Assembly (NCBI GenBank): GCA_935421135.1
Contig: OW285195.1
Coordinates: forward strand, 9,206,391 to 9,270,390
Origin: Bugulina stolonifera
Lineage: Eukaryota > Bryozoa > Gymnolaemata > Cheilostomatida > Bugulidae
Direction of reading: 5' to 3'
DNA: 64,000 nt
The notes under the pieces are model-generated. The model saw only the letters and a list, made by a program, of their open reading frames with translations. It did not search any database and had not been told where the DNA came from. The position numbers and the translations under genes are program-made. Numbering within the stretch: position 1 is the stretch's first letter; each line of letters begins with the position of its first letter. Shown in pieces: positions 62,301 through 64,000 of the stretch.

Positions 62301-63860
62301 GAACTTTCCACTATTTCAGAATATCAAGAGTGTGAGAGAGTAGATCAACTTGATACATGGATGGATGAACTGGAGAACTTGAGAGTAGATAAAGATGATG
62401 GAGTTGTCATTCCTTTCAACTCTAGTGTTACATTTGATTGTCTGGGTGACTATTCTGGTGAGAGTACCAGTTATACATGTCAAATGTAAGTATACTGTGA
62501 AGTCTACTACACATTTATGTAGATGTCAGTTTCTACGCTAAATTTTTATTATAACTGTGAGCCCTATAGCCCAAAATGAGTCGGATCATTGGTGTCCACT
62601 CTATGAAGATTTATAATAACTGTACTTGTAAAACTTGACACCTTGCTCATAATGTAAATCATTTGATCTACTGCATTTCCCTTTGATGTCTCTGATGCTG
62701 TATTCACAATCTAGGCATAAAATATTTAACAGTTGGCCAACTTTCACCATTCTATTTCTTTACAGGGACCAATCTGGTAGTGCATCTCTACATTCAAAAA
62801 CTGAAGGAGTTGTATCTAGTTGCAGTTGTAAGTAATTTGTTTGAAATCAGCAATATCTGTAGCACCATAGATAATGAAAAATTTAGTGAATATACATGGA
62901 GCTAAGAAATATTTTGAAGTTAGTTGCTGTTAGTATAATGAAAAACCCCTGCATTGGTATTATTGTAGCCACTACTATATGCTCAGCTCCTGTGATGCCG
63001 TACCATGTAACCTATAGTCTTTCACAGTACAGCACCAGCTGTGTAAATGGTGTCAGCTGCGATGTCGGTGATACAGTTACACTTCAGTGTGCGGGTATTG
63101 ATGGGGAAGTTATGAATGACCATATCTGTAAGGTTACTAGCTCTAATCACGCTGACTGGTTCCCTCCAACTACCTGTGGTAAGTTAAAGTAAATGTTAGG
63201 CTTTTTGGTTTACTAATATTTTAAACACGGGTGCACTAGCTATTATATATCATAATATTATGTTCACCCACTAGGCATATACATGTAACGTTGTAGATAC
63301 CCACTGTGGTCTCCCTCCTACACTCTATGGGCTAGAATGTACCAGAAACATTCCAGAGAATCTAAACTCTGGTCAACAGAGGTTCTCTAATGGTACCAGA
63401 CTGAGCTGTTCATGTTTAGATGGATTCCAAAGGATCTCTGATGATGTTTATATTACTTGTGATGGTAGTTCCGGAGAGTGGGAGTTGTCCCCTCCCAAAC
63501 CATGTTTACGTGAGTACTTTTAGTTGAATCATTTTAACGACTTCAAAGCTTTCTTGTCCAGACATGAAGAACCCTGATTACACTGTAGAAAGGGATATGA
63601 ATCACTGGGTTACTGAATGCATTTAGTAATATATTATCTATTATATTCTTAACTTATCTAGCATATTTTTATAGTTGAAACAGACGAAATACTAGCTCCT
63701 AATAACTCTCAACGCTTGCATGCTGAACTTAATGATCATCCAGTATCTACTATAGTCTGTGATGAAGGGCACTACCTTGATCTGTCATATCCTTATCAAC
63801 AACTTGTTCAGGATGTCACACCTACTGGTTCTAATCCAGTTACGGTCAGTGCATGTTTCA
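1..63860 (+). CDS. Giant tandem-repeat discoidin/CCP (sushi) protein gene, internal part, open at both ends
   Basis: This is 161 spliced exons in seven copies of a 24-exon unit, about 28.4 kb coding. Exons were placed from acceptor (AG) and donor (mostly GTAAGT) signals, reading-frame continuity and agreement between copies; every exon length fits its phases. Introns between modules are phase 1. Three CCPs (F/G, K/L, N/O) are cut by a phase 2 intron after the third Cys, and the linker exons U/V also meet at phase 2. Exon X of each unit joins exon A of the next in phase 1, with no start-like signal peptide, stop or recurring poly(A) signal between units, so I read one gene. The product should be extracellular: Cys-paired CCPs, many Asn-X-Ser/Thr sites and discoidin-like lectin folds point to adhesion or recognition. 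An alternative is several adjacent genes whose first and last exons I cannot see. No name is assigned. Confidence 0.72.
271..345 (-). mobile_element. tRNA-derived SINE-like fragment in the B/C intron of unit 1
   Basis: On the minus strand this reads GGTGTAGTGGTAGTG (A-box-like) followed about 30 bases later by GGGATCAAACCC (B-box-like, related to GGTTCGAATCC). It is similar, in inverted orientation, to the piece at 511-590. Boundaries are approximate. Confidence 0.45.
511..590 (+). mobile_element. tRNA-derived SINE-like fragment, inverted relative to 271-345
   Basis: Contains GCTGGTGTAGTGGTCATATG (A-box-like) and GGGATCAAACCCC (B-box-like) about 45 bases apart, plus the shared core GGGGCCTTGGGATC. 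With 271-345 it makes an inverted repeat that fills most of this 517-bp intron. Confidence 0.5.
4118..4800. mobile_element. Unit-1-specific insertion in the L/M intron (candidate non-autonomous element)
   Basis: The L/M intron is 881 bp here against 114-464 bp in other units, and the extra sequence has no counterpart in the window. It holds short perfect hairpins: AGACGAC-GAAGT-GTCGTCT (4560-4578) and CCGACC...GGTCGG (4618-4636). It is more G+C-rich than the surrounding introns. I see no open frame or clear terminal repeat; the boundaries are estimated. Confidence 0.4.
8065..8342 (+). mobile_element. 256-bp foldback insertion with 11-bp target-site duplication (V/W intron, unit 1)
   Basis: TATCTCTATAG occurs perfectly at 8065-8075 and again at 8332-8342. 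Removing one copy plus the 256 bp between restores an intron that aligns with unit 3 (CTTTATATTCCTGTAAAG followed by the same ACCAATTAATTC). The insert starts with an 18-bp perfect palindrome overlapping the junction (AGAGGTGGATCCACCTCT, 8074-8091) and contains a long imperfect stem bounded by GCTAGGTGC (8187-8195) and GCACCTAGC (8264-8272). No coding capacity. It is a non-autonomous element of unknown class. Confidence 0.7.
8581..8590 (+). promoter_or_regulatory. GC 5' splice site after exon W of unit 1
   Basis: The boundary reads ACAG|GCATGC. The corresponding site in units 3 and 4 is ACAG|GTATGC, so one T-to-C change converted a GT donor into a GC donor. GC-AG introns are a known minor class. 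Without splicing, translation stops about 11 codons on. Confidence 0.6.
9439..9979 (+). CDS. Module A+B (archetype copy, unit 2): discoidin-like domain 1, N-glycan-rich
   Basis: Two exons encode one domain of 145 residues. Exon A ends EADQWFAVYLGQGYFV..ILLVN, matching the middle strand block of F5/8 type C domains (QWW.VDL...Y.V..V.I). Exon B ends THLALVGSSSNGLFIDEFIV.G, matching the terminal strand pair of the fucolectin branch (RYV......LCEVEVYG). The intron falls between the two halves in phase 1. There are no cysteines. Five Asn-X-Ser/Thr sequons sit close together across the A N-terminus (NST, NSS, NNS) and the B N-terminus (NDT, NST). Assignment rests on the shared two-half pattern with C+D and G+H; on sequence alone it is divergent. 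A ligand is not predictable. Confidence 0.65.
9439..19437 (+). CDS. Repeat unit 2 (complete, exons A-X)
   Basis: Exons: A 9439-9642, B 9749-9979, C 10369-10569, D 10714-10938, E 11046-11282, F 11874-12057, G 12183-12433, H 12597-12830, I 12934-13125, J 13577-13816, K 14194-14386, L 14568-14620, M 15085-15270, N 15370-15535, O 15726-15787, P 15994-16200, Q 16365-16577, R 16686-16871, S 17032-17166, T 17370-17480, U 17706-17745, V 17928-17953, W 18097-18291, X 19204-19437; 4,206 nt, 1,402 codons. Exon H is the most divergent copy (SLGRFGEICTLMTVATKPW). Long introns: 9980-10368 and 13817-14193 (nothing recognised), 11283-11873 (SINE-like piece plus short tandem repeats), 13126-13576 (palindrome), 14621-15084 (extra acceptors), 18292-19203 (about 0.5 kb longer than in unit 3, with inverted repeats), 19438-19752 (shared with unit 3). 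Confidence 0.85.
10369..10938 (+). CDS. Module C+D (unit 2): discoidin-like domain 2
   Basis: Exon C begins NYALNGTAVQSS and carries a clear QWWRVDLMDVHLVYAVIIYS block, the F5/8C/fucolectin signature around the WW-V/M-D-L strand. Exon D (75 residues) closes with RHIAVLAQQSNGLLFSEVQVMG, the terminal strand pair. It has no cysteines. The first half also holds AVDG, the usual 'A.DG' turn of the family. Together with G+H this is the most convincing discoidin copy in the unit. Residues equivalent to a fucose-binding His/Arg triad could not be identified by eye, so sugar binding is not claimed. Confidence 0.75.
11046..11282 (+). CDS. Module E (unit 2): CCP/sushi domain 1 with an extra Cys pair
   Basis: One symmetric 1-1 exon of 79 codons. 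Six cysteines: the four CCP positions (YTC, LDC, VKC, FYC), the conserved Trp between Cys 3 and 4 (MYWNITDEQ), and an additional pair CPxC between the second and third canonical positions. The added pair is present in all seven copies (CPDC in six, CPEC here). It is preceded by a Gly-Glu-His-Tyr turn and a PAYAGDTF strand, typical of the hypervariable loop and second strand of CCPs. It sits directly between discoidin domain 2 and CCP 2. Confidence 0.75.
11366..11430 (-). mobile_element. Degraded SINE-like fragment in the E/F intron of unit 2
   Basis: The minus strand holds the core GGGCCCTTGGGTTTAAACCC, related to the pieces in unit 1 and to those at 37660 and 57123, with GCTAGGCGATTAGGTGCC upstream. 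The B-box region is a 12-bp palindrome (11381-11392). The A-box side is poor. Short tandem repeats follow in the same intron: (ACGAGT)3 near 11565-11583 and ACTGC repeats near 11733-11750. Confidence 0.4.
11874..12231 (+). CDS. Module F + start of G (unit 2): CCP/sushi domain 2
   Basis: A classic CCP: Cys 1 in SDVCLTGDI, Cys 2 in MPYKCDASH after a PGE turn, Cys 3 in ISC, then SGGEW with the conserved Trp and Cys 4 in SHC. The phase 2 intron lies directly after Cys 3, a split known from many vertebrate CCP genes. The domain ends inside exon G, which then continues into discoidin domain 3, so exon G is a fused exon that lacks an intron at the module boundary in every copy. Confidence 0.8.
12232..12830 (+). 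CDS. Module rest of G + H (unit 2): discoidin-like domain 3 with variable segment
   Basis: The first half starts NLAFNKSASISSISSGNLSY (NLALNKSAS in most copies), followed by LVDGSFDN and QWWKMDF..IYSV..VVLY, an easily recognised F5/8C/fucolectin N-terminal half. Exon H ends RHVAIFSLHNAGFGLLEIEVYG, the matching terminal strands. The first half of H differs strongly between units (for example SLGRFGEICTLMTVATKPW here, SQDQFGKFYILTTIVTEPW in unit 5) while flanking sequence is nearly fixed. This is the best-supported lectin-like domain in the repeat. Confidence 0.8.
12934..13816 (+). CDS. Module I+J (unit 2): discoidin-like domain 4
   Basis: Exon I starts DNLALSKPVLFSGVSSQSRF, then VVDGIVGN and SSWVMVDLLEMYNLSSVFVF, a good match to the N-terminal half pattern although the WW is reduced to SW. 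Exon J (80 codons) contains LAGSNSTNWGVDP and closes MQLVSFYAVNEGPLFIEELL.FG. The short loop before the last strand varies by unit: YAVNEGP (2, 5), YTRNGN (3, 4, 6), YYMNGHP (1), HAESEGP (7). No cysteines. The acceptor of J is unusual in being CTGAAG or CTAAAG rather than CAG or TAG in all copies. Confidence 0.7.
14194..14620 (+). CDS. Module K+L (unit 2): CCP/sushi domain 3 split by a phase 2 intron
   Basis: Exon K carries Cys 1 (ECVLEDIAV), Cys 2 (LAISCPDG) and Cys 3 (IKC) at its very end. The 53-bp exon L supplies the rest: a Trp (GKWKRGEP) and Cys 4 (EYDC). The phase 2 split after Cys 3 matches that of F/G. Exon L comes in two kinds: FDGKW, FDSKW or FGGKW in units 1-4 and 6, and LRHQW or SSHQW in units 5 and 7. 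Confidence 0.78.
14737..14750. repeat. Short (TG)n run in the L/M intron of unit 2
   Basis: About seven TG units, unit-specific. The rest of this 464-bp intron holds extra acceptor-like sites near its 3' end. Confidence 0.7.
15036..15084 (+). promoter_or_regulatory. Tandem 3' splice sites before exon M of unit 2, one in frame
   Basis: TTCCTACAG ends at 14990 and again at 15045, and the expected acceptor TCCCTACAG ends at 15084. Use of 15045 would add 39 nt in frame: 13 mostly hydrophobic residues with no stop. Use of 14990 runs into a stop within a few codons. Other units lack the upstream copies. Confidence 0.5.
15085..15270 (+). CDS. Module M (unit 2): CCP/sushi domain 4
   Basis: A single 62-codon 1-1 exon with the compact CCP layout: IACEPP (Cys 1), LLLKC (Cys 2), SQCSQDG (Cys 3), RIGRW (Trp), PPLSC (Cys 4). 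It is the most conserved exon of the unit; units 2-6 differ at only a few codons, and unit 1 has a small Tyr-rich variant. The adjoining M/N intron is also closely similar in all seven copies. In this unit an extra upstream acceptor is in frame with the exon. Confidence 0.85.
15370..15787 (+). CDS. Module N+O (unit 2): CCP/sushi domain 5, lacking the usual Trp
   Basis: Exon N: Cys 1 (QECERV), an acidic stretch ELENLRVDKDDGVVIPF, Cys 2 (TFDC), Cys 3 (SYTC). Exon O (62 bp): Cys 4 near its end. A phase 2 intron separates them, as in F/G and K/L. No Trp is present between Cys 3 and Cys 4 in any copy, so this is a degenerate CCP. Exon O has two types: DHSGNASLHPKTEG with final SSCS (units 1, 3, 4, 6; unit 7 a DQSGSASLHSKTEG relative), and DQYGxxxLxxxQD with final xxCT (units 2, 5). 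Confidence 0.68.
15994..16200 (+). CDS. Module P (unit 2): CCP/sushi domain 6 with an extra Cys pair
   Basis: A 69-codon 1-1 exon. Canonical Cys positions: TTCPAPVTP, VSLQC, EHVC and RPSC, with Trp in HTDWFP. An added pair lies in GCVNGDRC between Cys 1 and Cys 2 and is present in every copy with small changes. A sequon (NHT) precedes the Trp in units 1-3. Lengths are 68 codons in units 4 and 6 and 70 in unit 7, the only CCP here with length change at this loop. Confidence 0.78.
16365..16577 (+). CDS. Module Q (unit 2): CCP/sushi domain 7
   Basis: A strong CCP: HCGLPPTIYG (Cys 1), TRLSCSC (Cys 2 and an extra Cys), NVYVTC (Cys 3), SSGEWE (Trp), NPCL (Cys 4). A sixth Cys in YGVECTRN could pair with the extra Cys of CSC. 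HCGLPP and the GEW...PC end are textbook for complement-control modules. It is bounded by phase 1 introns. The copy in unit 5 has one extra His and a changed final segment. Confidence 0.85.
16686..16871 (+). CDS. Module R (unit 2): Cys-poor CCP-like module
   Basis: A 62-codon 1-1 exon beginning VETDEVPAPNNSQLLYAELD, then TTVCDEGHYLDVSY and a final GICL. Only two cysteines are present, in positions that would fit CCP Cys 2 (VCDEGHYL resembles the Y.C..GY.L strand) and Cys 4; Cys 1, Cys 3 and the Trp are absent in all seven copies. It could be a CCP that lost one disulfide or a separate small module. It lies between two good CCPs, so CCP ancestry is the more likely reading. Confidence 0.55.
17032..17480 (+). 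CDS. Module S+T (unit 2): CCP/sushi domain 9, phase 1 split between Cys 2 and Cys 3
   Basis: Exon S: GGCPADTL (Cys 1), sequon NLT, FYGSGEEVVLDC (Cys 2). Exon T: ERIFKC (Cys 3), LLQWNSVPSD (Trp), IQC (Cys 4). Unlike the other split CCPs, the intron is phase 1 and lies before Cys 3, so it arose separately. Exon T starts VAER in units 2-4 and 6, VSER in unit 1, and VLER in unit 5. The S/T intron of this unit holds the (TCAA)n repeat. Confidence 0.78.
17226..17323 (+). repeat. (TCAA)n tetranucleotide microsatellite
   Basis: About 24 nearly perfect TCAA units in the S/T intron of unit 2, with one T-for-A change near the 3' end. None of the other S/T introns has an expanded version; units 1, 4 and 6 show only a single CAATCAATA at the same place, the probable seed. 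Confidence 0.95.
17706..17953 (+). CDS. Module U+V (unit 2): short basic Gly/Pro linker from two mini-exons (40 and 26 bp)
   Basis: The two exons give about 22 residues: GQQRSKPEYAGRK then AFGPTGYTG. Every copy keeps the K/R-P-[EQ]-[YF]-[AV]-G-R pattern and the FGP core. It has no Cys and too few residues for a domain, so I read it as a linker separating the CCP run from discoidin domain 5. The exons are real because the frame only continues through both (phase 1 to 2, then 2 to 1) and they recur in six units. Unit 1 carries a run of three basic residues (RKR) here. Confidence 0.72.
18097..19437 (+). CDS. Module W+X (unit 2): discoidin-like domain 5 with a Cys pair
   Basis: Exon W: DQIKLAVVPVSDVVVSSSSE, then VDYRLDRVWQSE and NQWIMLDYGMFISILAVRLY, which follows the N-terminal half pattern. 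Exon X ends CYKLALICNSPEGFALEEVQ with the terminal strand pair pattern; in X two cysteines six residues apart (RCYKLAL.C) are unique among the five discoidin-like domains and could form a disulfide. The intron is at the same place and phase as in the other four. This domain abuts A+B of the next unit, giving three discoidin-like domains in a row across each unit junction. Confidence 0.68.
18420..18900. other. Extra segment with inverted repeats in the W/X intron of unit 2
   Basis: Compared with unit 3, this intron carries about 0.5 kb more. It includes facing segments around TTGGTAGCAGCTAGG (about 18543-18557) and GCTTGCTACC...CCCTAGTC (about 18622-18653), an imperfect inverted repeat that suggests a decayed foldback element. 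The 3' part, from about 18890, is shared with unit 3. Confidence 0.35.
19753..28300 (+). CDS. Repeat unit 3 (complete, exons A-X)
   Basis: Exons: A 19753-19956, B 20063-20293, C 20581-20781, D 20909-21133, E 21354-21590, F 21908-22091, G 22219-22469, H 22611-22844, I 22948-23139, J 23450-23689, K 23803-23995, L 24172-24224, M 24381-24566, N 24666-24831, O 25068-25129, P 25262-25468, Q 25582-25794, R 25942-26127, S 26317-26451, T 26568-26678, U 27118-27157, V 27300-27325, W 27475-27669, X 28067-28300; 4,206 nt. It is the shortest full period and has few unit-specific insertions. Introns of 310-440 bp at 21591-21907, 23140-23449, 26679-27117, 27670-28066 and 28301-28625 hold only sequence shared with other units; the first and third closely match units 4 and 6. 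Exon J has the YTRNGN loop also seen in units 4 and 6. Confidence 0.85.
28626..37514 (+). CDS. Repeat unit 4 (complete, exons A-X)
   Basis: Exons: A 28626-28829, B 28936-29166, C 29454-29654, D 29782-30006, E 30251-30487, F 30805-30988, G 31116-31366, H 31507-31740, I 31854-32045, J 32484-32723, K 32837-33029, L 33207-33259, M 33422-33607, N 33707-33872, O 34110-34171, P 34305-34508, Q 34614-34826, R 34974-35159, S 35344-35478, T 35595-35705, U 36132-36171, V 36320-36345, W 36515-36709, X 37281-37514; 4,203 nt. Exon P is one codon short (SSNTDW for SNHTDW), and exon V reads TFGPMRFTG rather than TFGPTGYTG; both variants recur only in unit 6. Long introns: 30488-30804, 32046-32483 and 35706-36131 (shared with other units), 36710-37280 (foldback), 37515-38215 (SINE-like piece). 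Confidence 0.85.
32151..32168. repeat. Perfect palindrome in the I/J intron (unit 4); 14-bp core repeated in units 2, 5, 6
   Basis: ATCCTCAAATTTGAGGAT is fully self-complementary. The core CCTCAAATTTGAGG is also at 13233-13246, 41431-41444 and 51390-51403. The flanking intron is homologous in these units, so the shared core is inherited rather than independent. Function unknown. Confidence 0.7.
36784..36830 (+). repeat. Foldback in the W/X intron of unit 4
   Basis: GAGGTG-C-CTGATGTT pairs with AACATCAG-CATCTC across a 16-base AT-rich loop. It is orthologous to the foldback at 56008-56054 in unit 6. The rest of this 571-bp intron is shared with unit 6 and shows nothing else recognisable. Confidence 0.6.
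37660..37752 (-). mobile_element. tRNA-derived SINE-like fragment in the X/A intron between units 4 and 5
   Basis: The minus strand shows GAAGTGGTAATGTG, then GGCCTCGGGTTCCAACCC, which is a good B-box (GGTTCNANNCC). It is the same insertion as 57123-57211, carried along by the larger duplication. A short (TTGTTAAGG)-type tandem repeat follows at about 37762-37790. Confidence 0.5.
38216..46981 (+). CDS. Repeat unit 5 (complete, exons A-X)
   Basis: Exons: A 38216-38419, B 38526-38756, C 38960-39160, D 39319-39543, E 39662-39898, F 40115-40298, G 40426-40676, H 40795-41028, I 41132-41323, J 41763-42002, K 42086-42278, L 42401-42453, M 42572-42757, N 42856-43021, O 43206-43267, P 43455-43661, Q 43827-44042, R 44238-44423, S 44702-44836, T 45245-45355, U 45579-45618, V 45815-45840, W 45980-46174, X 46748-46981; 4,209 nt. 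Exon Q has an extra His codon (THHCGLPP) and a divergent C-terminus (DLYPPYPCI). Exon L reads SLRHQWKRGE, close to unit 7. Long introns: 41324-41762 (palindrome; matches units 4 and 6), 44837-45244 (unit-specific extra of about 0.3 kb), 46175-46747 (nothing recognised). Confidence 0.85.
44488..44526. repeat. (TA)n microsatellite in the R/S intron of unit 5
   Basis: Two AT dinucleotide runs interrupted by ACATGG. Directly 3' lies AGCAGACTCTCGTTATCTAG, which looks like the end of a MITE, but no partner end was found. The other R/S introns lack this stretch. Confidence 0.8.
44850..45180. other. Unit-5-specific extra sequence in the S/T intron
   Basis: The intron is 408 bp here against about 110-200 bp elsewhere. 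The extra segment has no long frame, no clear terminal repeats and no similarity that I can see to other parts of the window. Its edges are approximate. Confidence 0.4.
47280..56968 (+). CDS. Repeat unit 6 (complete, exons A-X)
   Basis: Exons: A 47280-47483, B 48112-48342, C 48694-48894, D 49022-49246, E 49497-49733, F 50051-50234, G 50362-50612, H 50754-50987, I 51091-51282, J 51718-51957, K 52071-52263, L 52440-52492, M 52655-52840, N 52939-53104, O 53340-53401, P 53535-53738, Q 53844-54056, R 54204-54389, S 54575-54709, T 54826-54936, U 55364-55403, V 55552-55577, W 55747-55941, X 56738-56968; 4,200 nt. Exon P has the unit-4 one-codon deletion, exon V the unit-4 MRFTG variant, and exon X lacks one codon (DVDMLW for DVDDxLW). 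Long introns: 47484-48111 (insertion), 48343-48693 (tRNA-like SINE), 49734-50050, 51283-51717 and 54937-55363 (shared with unit 4), 55942-56737 (foldback), 56969-57634 (SINE-like piece). Confidence 0.85.
47531..48042 (+). mobile_element. Insertion in the A/B intron of unit 6
   Basis: The A/B intron is about 100 bp in the other copies and 628 bp here. The break is inside GAGTTATATATTTAGTC as seen intact in unit 7. The extra segment starts TA-CAGTGGAACTTGCTTAATTC, the style of a Tc1/mariner-pogo MITE end. It is flanked by an imperfect 10-bp direct repeat (47521-47530 and 48043-48052). No matching inverted end was found, so the class is uncertain. A small tandem repeat of ACTAGTAACTACTAATA type lies at about 47929-47966. 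Confidence 0.45.
48362..48630 (+). mobile_element. Second tRNA-like SINE in the B/C intron of unit 6
   Basis: At 48392-48452 the sequence is tRNA-like: GGCTATGTTAGTCAGCAGC, then ATCTATCTGCAAGG and GGATTTGAGTCC (B-box-like). A non-tRNA body follows (AGGAGCCATGGTGGCCCC) and an AT-rich (ATT/GTT)n tail ends near 48630. Units 3 (about 20312-20520) and 4 (about 29185-29393) carry the same element with about 66 bp of the tRNA-like part deleted. Confidence 0.5.
56008..56054 (+). repeat. Foldback in the W/X intron of unit 6
   Basis: GGAGGTG-T-CTGGTGTT pairs perfectly with AACACCAG-CACCTCC across a 16-base loop, with one bulged T. The surrounding 796-bp intron also contains about 0.2 kb near 56240-56470 that I could not match to unit 4. 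Confidence 0.65.
57123..57211 (-). mobile_element. tRNA-derived SINE-like fragment in the X/A intron between units 6 and 7
   Basis: Minus strand: GTGGTGTAGTGGTAATGTG (A-box-like), GCTAGGCAATTAGGTGC, and GGCCTCGGGTTCCAACCC (B-box-like), in tRNA order. It is the best-preserved copy of this family in the window and orthologous to 37660-37752. Confidence 0.55.
57635..63860 (+). CDS. Repeat unit 7 (exons A-R; S-X lie beyond the window)
   Basis: Exons: A 57635-57838, B 57945-58175, C 58480-58680, D 58839-59063, E 59182-59418, F 59620-59803, G 59930-60180, H 60334-60567, I 60671-60862, J 61110-61349, K 61500-61692, L 61798-61850, M 62035-62220, N 62320-62485, O 62766-62827, P 62969-63178, Q 63297-63509, R 63675-63860. 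The 5' part (A-L) resembles unit 5, including introns. Odd points: the G/H intron is stop-free and a multiple of three; exon P has one extra codon (KVTSSNHADW); exon L reads GSSHQWKRGE; exon J has the divergent loop HAESEGP. The intron at 58176-58479 holds nothing recognised. The last 140 bp (63861-64000) is the start of the R/S intron, and exon S falls outside the window. Confidence 0.83.
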
Positions 63861-64000
63861 GTAAGTATAGGTGTAGACCTACCTAAATAAATCATAATAT
63901 AGCAAATCCAGTGATATGCAATCCATAATCTATTATTATCTGTTTCGGTTGATTGATGTTACAAAGTACTGTGTGCACTGTTCACTGTATACTCATTACT

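Noticed and set aside
1..64000. CRISPR array, operon or prophage explanation for the periodicity
   Set aside because: The period is about 9-10 kb with spliced eukaryotic exons; there are no short direct repeats with spacers and no bacterial gene structure.

Overview
The window looks like eukaryotic (metazoan) genomic DNA lying wholly inside one very large, plus-strand, multi-exon gene, or an unbroken tandem array of near-identical genes. It is AT-rich. Short coding exons (26-251 bp) are separated by introns that mostly run about 80-500 bp with GTAAGT-like donors and pyrimidine-tract/AG acceptors. There is no operon structure, no ribosome binding site, no recognisable RNA gene and no CRISPR array. 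The encoded domains (discoidin/F5-8C-like and CCP/sushi), the compact introns and the frequent TACATGTA-type octamers fit a marine invertebrate. A demosponge is my best guess, but this is inference.

The whole window is built from one 24-exon unit (exons labelled A to X here) repeated head to tail about every 8.9-10.3 kb. Unit 1 is 1-8981 (enters inside exon B), unit 2 is 9439-19437, unit 3 is 19753-28300, unit 4 is 28626-37514, unit 5 is 38216-46981, unit 6 is 47280-56968, and unit 7 is 57635-63860 (exons A-R, runs off the end). I placed 161 exons. Their lengths and splice phases are nearly invariant, so each complete unit encodes 1,400-1,403 codons; the window holds about 28.4 kb of coding sequence, roughly 9,480 codons, with both ends open.

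Order of modules in each unit: two discoidin-like domains (A+B, C+D); two CCPs (E; F plus the start of G); two discoidin-like domains (rest of G+H, I+J); a run of CCPs (K+L, M, N+O, P, Q, the Cys-poor R, S+T); a short basic Gly/Pro linker (U+V); and a fifth discoidin-like domain (W+X). The final exon X splices in phase to exon A of the next unit, and no signal peptide, transmembrane segment, stop codon or polyadenylation site recurs between units. The simplest reading is one giant secreted or cell-surface adhesive/recognition protein with five lectin-like and about nine CCP modules per repeat.

Introns were duplicated along with exons. Units 3, 4 and 6 share intron types, units 5 and 7 share others, and units 2 and 5 share some 3' introns. 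Much of units 4-5 recurs as units 6-7 at an offset of about 19.2-19.5 kb. Introns also carry unit-specific insertions: tRNA-derived SINE-like pieces, a 256-bp foldback insertion with an 11-bp target-site duplication, a unit-1 insertion of about 0.6 kb, a unit-6 insertion of about 0.5 kb, and a (TCAA)n microsatellite.
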